Shown here piece after piece: positions 59,528 to 64,000 of a stretch of DNA of 64,000 nucleotides. Made by a program: the position numbers and the translations under genes. Each line of letters opens with the position of its first letter. Within the stretch, counting starts at the first letter, position 1. Source of the DNA: Pigmentiphaga sp. NML080357 (GTDB lineage: Bacteria; Pseudomonadota; Gammaproteobacteria; Burkholderiales; Burkholderiaceae_B); assembly GCF_002188465.1 (NCBI RefSeq), contig NZ_NINW01000049.1, positions 248,001 through 312,000 on the forward strand, in the 5' to 3' direction. The notes under the pieces are model-generated. The model was not told the origin of the DNA, did no database searches, and saw only the letters and a program-made list of their open reading frames with translations.

Positions 59528-59620
59528 ATTTTTGAATTCGATAAATAGTGTTAAGATGAAGAAAGATAGAAAAATTTCGATTAATGGAAAACCCTCGGCT
59601 GGCAAAGAGGGGTCAAGGTA

Positions 59621-60301
59621 GTGGAGAAGCCGAATATGGCAAGTTCCAAGGTGAGCATCGCAACCACGCTGACGAGTCGGTTGCGCGAGGCTATCCTGAC
59701 TGGCGAGGTCCTGCCTGCTTCACGGCTTCACCTGGAGTCACTTGGTGAGCAGTACGGCGTAAGCCTCAGCCCCGTCCGGGAAGCGTTGTTGCGGCTGGTG
59801 GCAGAGGGATTCGTCGTCGCGGAAGATCAGCGCGGATTTCGGGTAGTGGATGCGTCCATCAAAAAACTTGCCGAGGTGACTGCGCTTCGAGCCCATATGG
59901 AACCCTTTGCGCTTCAACATGCTATCGAGCTAGGGGATGTGGCATGGGAAGAAAGACTGGTTGCCGTGTTCCACCGCCTTACCCGCATAGAGCAGAGGGA
60001 TGGCTTTGTCCCGTTTCTGGATGAGTGGGAGCAGACGCATCGGGAGTTCCATCTATGCCTGGTCTCGGGCTGTGACATGCCGATGGTGACCCAGTTTTGT
60101 TCCATGCTGCACGATCAATCCGACCGGTACCGGCGCCTGTTCTTGAAAGAACGCCCACCACAGCGAAACGTTGCTCAGGAGCACGCGGCGATCGTGGATG
60201 CCGTTCTTGCCCGCGATGCAATACGAGCCGGAGAACTGTTGCGTGCTCATAGCATGCAGACGGGCGCGGCCGTGCAGGCGTTCATGCGCGAATCACGCTA
60301 A
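59621..60301 (+). CDS. GntR-family regulator (FadR/FCD subfamily)
   Basis: A 226-residue regulator. The winged helix covers TLTSRLREAILTGEVLPASR to SLSPVREALLRLVAEGFVV, and the FCD domain carries the metal-binding pattern (HREFHLCLVSGCDMPMV, EHAAIVDAVLARD). The start is GTG 59621 with GAGGGG eight bases upstream, or ATG 59636. It is divergent from the Bug/ferredoxin genes and 46 bases ahead of the dioxygenase operon. Known tph clusters use an IclR activator (TphR), so the GntR regulator here is a difference. Confidence 0.88.
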   Translation: MEKPNMASSKVSIATTLTSRLREAILTGEVLPASRLHLESLGEQYGVSLSPVREALLRLVAEGFVVAEDQRGFRVVDASIKKLAEVTALRAHMEPFALQHAIELGDVAWEERLVAVFHRLTRIEQRDGFVPFLDEWEQTHREFHLCLVSGCDMPMVTQFCSMLHDQSDRYRRLFLKERPPQRNVAQEHAAIVDAVLARDAIRAGELLRAHSMQTGAAVQAFMRESR

Positions 60302-60347
60302 GCCGGCAAGGCCGGCAAGACAAAGAATCTAACGATGGAGGTGACAC

Positions 60348-61574
60348 ATGGAGCACCAGGAGTGGGCCAAGGGCGATCTCACACGCGTTCCCTACTGGAT
60401 ATACGACGACGATGAGGTCTATGCAAAGGAGCAGAAGCGCATTTACCAGGGGGCCACCTGGAATTACGTCGGGCTGGAGGCGGAACTCCCGCGGCCAGGC
60501 GACTACAAAACGACGTTTGTCGGCGACATGCCTGTGATCGTATGCCGTGACGAAAGCGACGCGATCCGCGTTTTCGAGAACCGCTGCGCCCACCGCGGGT
60601 CTTTGCTTGCCCTGCAAAATAAAGGGCATGCCAACAAGTTCACGTGTGTTTATCACTCCTGGACCCACGACCTGCGAGGTAACCTCAAGACGGTCGCGTT
60701 CCGACGCGGCGTAAATGGCGGCGGAGGCATGCCCGACAGTTTCGACACCGCGAACTACGGGCCAAAGAAGCTGCGCGTCGAGGTGTACTGCGGCCTGATT
60801 TTCGCCACGCTCGATGACGAAACGCCGCCGGTTGAGCAGTACCTGGGCGATCAAGTCGCGGCACGCCTGAAGCGTGTGCTGCACAAACCCCTTAGGATCT
60901 ACGGGCATTACACGCAGGCGCTGCCGAACAACTGGAAGTTGTATTTTGAGAACGCCAAGGATACGTACCATTCCAGTCTGCTCCACACATTCTTCGCCAC
61001 CTTCAAGGTCTCGCGCCTATCGCAGGGCGGTGGAGTCATCGTTGCCGAAAGCGGTGGCCACCATGTGAGCTACTCCTTGAGCCACAGCGGCGGGCGGGAC
61101 GACGCCTTCAAAGGCGAGGCCTTGCGCAGCAACCAGGAAGAGAGTTTCCTACTCAACGACAAGAGCGTGCTTAACATCGTTGACGAGTTCGGTGACGGCT
61201 GCCACGTCCAGATACTTTCCGTATTCCCAGGCTTTGTCCTTCAAGCGATCCACAATAGCTTGGCGGTTCGCCAGATCCTTCCCAAGGCACCGGATCGCAC
61301 CGACTTGGTATGGACGCTAATCGGTTTCACCGATGACGATGAAGAGCTTCAGAAACTGCGCATGAAGCATTCGAACCTCGTCGGTCCGGCAGGCTACGTT
61401 TCGATGGAAGACGGTGCGGTCGGAGGATTCGTGCAACGAGGCGTCGCAGGCTCGGACGAAGCCGCGTCCGTGGTGATGATGGGAGGGGAGAGTACCGAAT
61501 CCTCGTCTTCCCGGGCCTCCGAGAACTCGATTCGAGGCTTCTGGAAAGCCTACCGTAACTTCACGGGACTTTGA
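60348..61574 (+). CDS. TphA2-like ring-hydroxylating dioxygenase alpha subunit
   Basis: A 408-residue Rieske oxygenase subunit. Rieske ligands are C80, H82, C100 and H103; the iron site is YFENAKDTYHSSLLHTFF with D205, H208 and H213. Long stretches recall the terephthalate 1,2-dioxygenase large subunit TphA2 of Comamonas: RVPYWIYDD, QALPNNWKLYFENAKDTYHS, GGVIVAESGGHHVSYSLSH, ILSVFPGFVLQAIHNSLAVR, YVSMEDGAVGGFVQRGVAG. GGAGG precedes the ATG. With the beta subunit it would dihydroxylate an aromatic (di)carboxylate. Exact substrate (terephthalate, a phthalate isomer or a substituted benzoate) is uncertain. Confidence 0.9.
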   Translation: MEHQEWAKGDLTRVPYWIYDDDEVYAKEQKRIYQGATWNYVGLEAELPRPGDYKTTFVGDMPVIVCRDESDAIRVFENRCAHRGSLLALQNKGHANKFTCVYHSWTHDLRGNLKTVAFRRGVNGGGGMPDSFDTANYGPKKLRVEVYCGLIFATLDDETPPVEQYLGDQVAARLKRVLHKPLRIYGHYTQALPNNWKLYFENAKDTYHSSLLHTFFATFKVSRLSQGGGVIVAESGGHHVSYSLSHSGGRDDAFKGEALRSNQEESFLLNDKSVLNIVDEFGDGCHVQILSVFPGFVLQAIHNSLAVRQILPKAPDRTDLVWTLIGFTDDDEELQKLRMKHSNLVGPAGYVSMEDGAVGGFVQRGVAGSDEAASVVMMGGESTESSSSRASENSIRGFWKAYRNFTGL

Positions 61575-61575
61575 G

Positions 61576-62055
61576 ATGGAAGACAATAAGGAAAAGGTCG
61601 TCGCCGCATTGGCGGGGTTCATGGAAGACTATGCTCGAGCGATTGACCGTGATGAACTCGAACGCTGGCCTGAGTTCTTCGAAGAGCAATGCACTTACAA
61701 GATCACGTCCGTCGAGAACGAGGCAGAAGAATATCCCTTTGGTGTGATGTTCGCCGACTCCAGGGGTATGCTGTCCGATCGGGTGAAATCGCTGCGAGAG
61801 GCCAATATCTATGAAGGTCAGCGGTATCGCCATGTCGTCGGCCATCCTGCGATCCTCGCGATCGATGGTGATCAGGTTCGCTCCGAGACGAGCTTTTTGG
61901 TTGTCAGGACGATGCGTACCGGGGAAATGTCATTGTTTGCCGCCGGTGTGTACCGGGACACGGTAGTCGTCAAGGAAGCCAAGCTCGCTTTCGCGGAGCG
62001 CGTGGTCGTCTGCGATAGCTCGCGTATCGACACCTTGTTGGCGTTGCCGCTGTGA
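61576..62055 (+). CDS. TphA3-like dioxygenase beta subunit
   Basis: A 159-residue beta subunit, cone-fold family. MEDYARAIDRDELERWPEFF, CTYKITSVENEAEEYPFGVM and RVKSLREANIYEGQRYRHVV are the typical pattern. It starts one base after the alpha stop, and its own stop overlaps the next gene (GTGA), so oxygenase subunits and dehydrogenase are translated together. Confidence 0.9.
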   Translation: MEDNKEKVVAALAGFMEDYARAIDRDELERWPEFFEEQCTYKITSVENEAEEYPFGVMFADSRGMLSDRVKSLREANIYEGQRYRHVVGHPAILAIDGDQVRSETSFLVVRTMRTGEMSLFAAGVYRDTVVVKEAKLAFAERVVVCDSSRIDTLLALPL

Positions 62056-63056
62056 GTTCCGGAAAGTTCAAGACAGTGGCGGTAACGCTGGGTGACCCGG
62101 CAGGGATCGGACCCGAGATTGCGTTGAAGGCCTGCGAGGACGAGCGGATTCGCCATTCCATGCGCATTGTCCTGTTCGGGGATCCCCGGGCTTTAGAGGA
62201 GCACGCACGGCGATGCAGTCTCGCAACGCAATACCGCACGCTGACTCGTCTATCCGAGATTGATGCGGGAGACGACCGCCCTGCGTTTGTGCCGGTGCAT
62301 AGCTTGGACGAGACTTTTCGCATTGGGGAGGTGACGGCATTATCCGGCGCGGCAACGATTGCCGCCCTGAATGCCGCGGTCGATGCGGCTCGCGATGGGT
62401 GGGTTGACGCGGTTGTAGGCGCTCCTATTCATGAGATGGCCATCAAGCAGGCTGGTATTGCTTTCGATGGGCATCCTTCGTATCTTGCCCGTCGCACGGG
62501 GACACCCGTCGACGAAGTCGTCCTCATGCTTTGCTGGAGAAAAAAACGTGTGGCGCACGTCACCGTCCATCTGAGCCTTAGGGATGCGCTGGCGACGGTA
62601 ACTGCGGAACGCGTAAAAAAAGTTATTCGCACGACAGCCCAGGCTTTGCGAGACCTTGGGATACAGACACCGAGGATCGGCGTGTCAGGCCTTAATCCGC
62701 ATGCGGGCGAGTCGGGGCTCTTTGGCAGAGAGGAAATCGAAATCATCACGCCGGCGCTCAACGAGCTGCGGAGCGATGATCTGGAGCTCATCGGCCCGAT
62801 CGGGGCGGATACCCTGTTACCCCGGACTGATTGCGATGCCTTTGTGGTCATGCTCCATGACCAAGGTCATGTGGCAGCCAGGATGGCCGCCCCCAACATG
62901 GCCGCCGCCTTGGCTCTTGGTACGCCCGTCATGTTTTCTTCAGTGGGGCACGGGACTGCAATGGACATCGCGGGTAAAGGGGTGGCGAGTCCCGAAGCAA
63001 TGATCCAGGCCCTGTTGCATGTCACCAATACCCATCCTGTCGGAGAAGCCCAATGA
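62052..63056 (+). CDS. PdxA/TphB-like dihydrodiol dehydrogenase (decarboxylating)
   Basis: A 334-residue member of the PdxA family. TLGDPAGIGPEIALKACEDE is the family start, and three metal-binding His lie in GAPIHEMAIKQAG, THVTVHLSLRD-like VAHVTVHLSLRDAL and VMLHDQGHVAARMA. In terephthalate degradation TphB, a PdxA homologue, oxidises and decarboxylates the cis-dihydrodiol to protocatechuate. Context (dioxygenase subunits directly upstream) favours TphB over the vitamin B6 enzyme. GTG 62052 overlaps the beta stop. Confidence 0.9.
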   Translation: MSSGKFKTVAVTLGDPAGIGPEIALKACEDERIRHSMRIVLFGDPRALEEHARRCSLATQYRTLTRLSEIDAGDDRPAFVPVHSLDETFRIGEVTALSGAATIAALNAAVDAARDGWVDAVVGAPIHEMAIKQAGIAFDGHPSYLARRTGTPVDEVVLMLCWRKKRVAHVTVHLSLRDALATVTAERVKKVIRTTAQALRDLGIQTPRIGVSGLNPHAGESGLFGREEIEIITPALNELRSDDLELIGPIGADTLLPRTDCDAFVVMLHDQGHVAARMAAPNMAAALALGTPVMFSSVGHGTAMDIAGKGVASPEAMIQALLHVTNTHPVGEAQ

Positions 63057-63991
63057 TCGGATTAGGCCTCGCATCATCCCACGCACCAGCGATGTTTTGT
63101 CCGCCAGAGCTATGGCCCAAGGTTTACGATGCCATACCTGACTATATGAAGGACTCGCAGCCGCACACCGCCAGGCTCGAAACGCCTGACGTCATCGCAA
63201 GCTACGTCAAACGCATCGAGGCGGCATTCGGGGTCCTTCGGGAGCAACTGGAAGCCTATCGACCCGACGCCATCATTTTCGTCGGTGACGATCAGGAAGA
63301 TATGTTCGACGAACGTTGCAACCCGGCGATGTGTCTTTACACAGGCGATGAGGTTTGGGGGTCGGAAGCGCCGTTCTATGTAGAGCGCCCGCCGATAGAG
63401 TCGCGCATTCATTTGCCGGTGCACAAGGAGCTGGCGGGCCATTTGCTGGAGGAATTGCTTGTAGCGGGTTTCGACATGGCGAGCACTTCTGTCATGAAGC
63501 CGCTCGGGCGGCATCCCGAGAGGGGAACTTCCCACATGATCGTGTACCCCGCAAAGCGCCTGGTACCCAAGCTCGACGTGCCGATCATCCCGCTCTATTT
63601 GAATTGCTATTTCCCCCCTTTACCGACGGCAGCGCGCTGCTGGCAGCTCGGCGAAGCCCTCGCCCGCATTCTGTCGGACCGAAAGGAACGCATTGCCATC
63701 TACGCCTCGGGTGGCTTGTCGCATGATCCGACCGGGCCGCGAGCCGGATGGATCGACACCCCGTTGGATCAATGGATTCTTGACCGAATCGCCACGAATC
63801 GCGGCAGGGATCTGCAGCAGCTGTTCACTATGGATTCCGCGACGATGCGCGGCGGTACGGGTGAAATCCGAGCCTGGATCGTCGCTGCCGCTGCTTGCCA
63901 GTGGAAGGGGGAGGTCGTCGATTACATTCCGGCGCATCATGCCAAGACGGGCATTGGCTTTGCCTACTGGCCACAACACTCCAAGGATTGA
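63053..63991 (+). CDS. LigB-type class III extradiol ring-cleavage dioxygenase
   Basis: A 312-residue LigB-superfamily dioxygenase. MIGLGLASSHAPAMFCPPE has the first metal His, AIIFVGDDQEDMFDE the acidic region, and IYASGGLSHDPTGPRAGWID the catalytic His near the C-terminus. It resembles protocatechuate/gallate-cleaving and related uncharacterised dioxygenases. ATG 63053 overlaps the preceding stop. It would cleave the catechol acid made by the dehydrogenase, a step usually encoded apart from tph genes, which makes this a self-contained upper pathway plus ring cleavage. Confidence 0.87.
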   Translation: MIGLGLASSHAPAMFCPPELWPKVYDAIPDYMKDSQPHTARLETPDVIASYVKRIEAAFGVLREQLEAYRPDAIIFVGDDQEDMFDERCNPAMCLYTGDEVWGSEAPFYVERPPIESRIHLPVHKELAGHLLEELLVAGFDMASTSVMKPLGRHPERGTSHMIVYPAKRLVPKLDVPIIPLYLNCYFPPLPTAARCWQLGEALARILSDRKERIAIYASGGLSHDPTGPRAGWIDTPLDQWILDRIATNRGRDLQQLFTMDSATMRGGTGEIRAWIVAAAACQWKGEVVDYIPAHHAKTGIGFAYWPQHSKD

Positions 63992-63994
63992 AAC

Positions 63995-64000
63995 ATGTTA
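63995..64000 (+). CDS. Start of the next gene (two codons visible)
   Basis: ATG-TTA follows the dioxygenase stop by three bases, with AAGG about nine bases upstream, so the operon very likely continues beyond the right edge. Nothing can be said about the product. Confidence 0.3.

Overview
This window looks like a chromosomal stretch of a GC-rich betaproteobacterium of the Alcaligenaceae (Bordetella/Achromobacter type). The signs are very high GC with strong third-position G/C bias, six Bug-family (TctC-like) periplasmic binding proteins with no TctA/TctB membrane partners nearby, many LysR/MarR/GntR/IclR regulators, and a repeat with the palindrome GCCCCCTCGAGGGGGC of the kind I associate with these genera. 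The genus is an inference. No rRNA, tRNA or CRISPR array was seen. Most of the window is a catabolic gene park for aromatic and related acids.

Layout. 1-128: start of a FecI-type sigma factor cut by the left edge. 201-1328: diguanylate cyclase. 1680-4754 and 8509-11553: two parallel LysR / Bug / VanA-type Rieske oxygenase modules without an intact reductase; between them comM, a nitronate monooxygenase and an alpha/beta hydrolase. 12173-15772: Bug + luciferase-like flavin monooxygenase + alpha/beta hydrolase with an Asp nucleophile + FMN reductase, behind a 24-bp palindrome. 15861-21362: LysR/Bug divergent pair, then SnoaL-like protein, FAA hydrolase, FMN hydroxy-acid dehydrogenase and a TauD-type dioxygenase. 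21828-32301: a long plus-strand block with gentisate dioxygenase, FAA hydrolase, a five-gene LIV-type ABC importer, nitrilase, maleate-isomerase-like protein, GntR regulator and an esterase. Together these could take gentisate to maleylpyruvate, maleate and fumarate without a glutathione-dependent isomerase. 32559-37747: MarR, MFS transporter (frameshifted), FAD monooxygenase, hydrolase and a two-domain VOC protein. 37765-39442: anti-sigma/ECF sigma/secreted-repeat operon. 39783-43149: two MaoC hydratases, acyl-CoA ligase, SDR. 43179-49964: an mhp-like cluster (IclR, zinc dehydrogenase, Bug, Rieske dioxygenase alpha/beta, MhpB-like and MhpC-like enzymes) around a perfect 21-bp operator. 49989-54594: Lrp, acetoacetate-decarboxylase-like protein, FAD oxidoreductase and a DmpR/PoxR-type sigma-54 activator with a candidate -24/-12 promoter facing the oxidoreductase.

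The right end differs. 54628-55088 is AT-rich and ends in a gene fragment cut by a complete IS66 element (55089-58093, inverted repeats found, passenger gene, no target duplication). Beyond it, 58094-63991 holds a visibly less GC-rich cluster resembling terephthalate (tph) degradation genes: Rieske ferredoxin, Bug, GntR, TphA2-like and TphA3-like dioxygenase subunits, PdxA/TphB-like dehydrogenase and a LigB-type extradiol dioxygenase, the last four tightly packed. This part was probably acquired by transfer.

Start codons were chosen from Shine-Dalgarno spacing, family N-termini and overlap with the preceding stop; several are GTG or TTG. Family calls come from motifs read in the translation and from memory of family sequences; no search was run.
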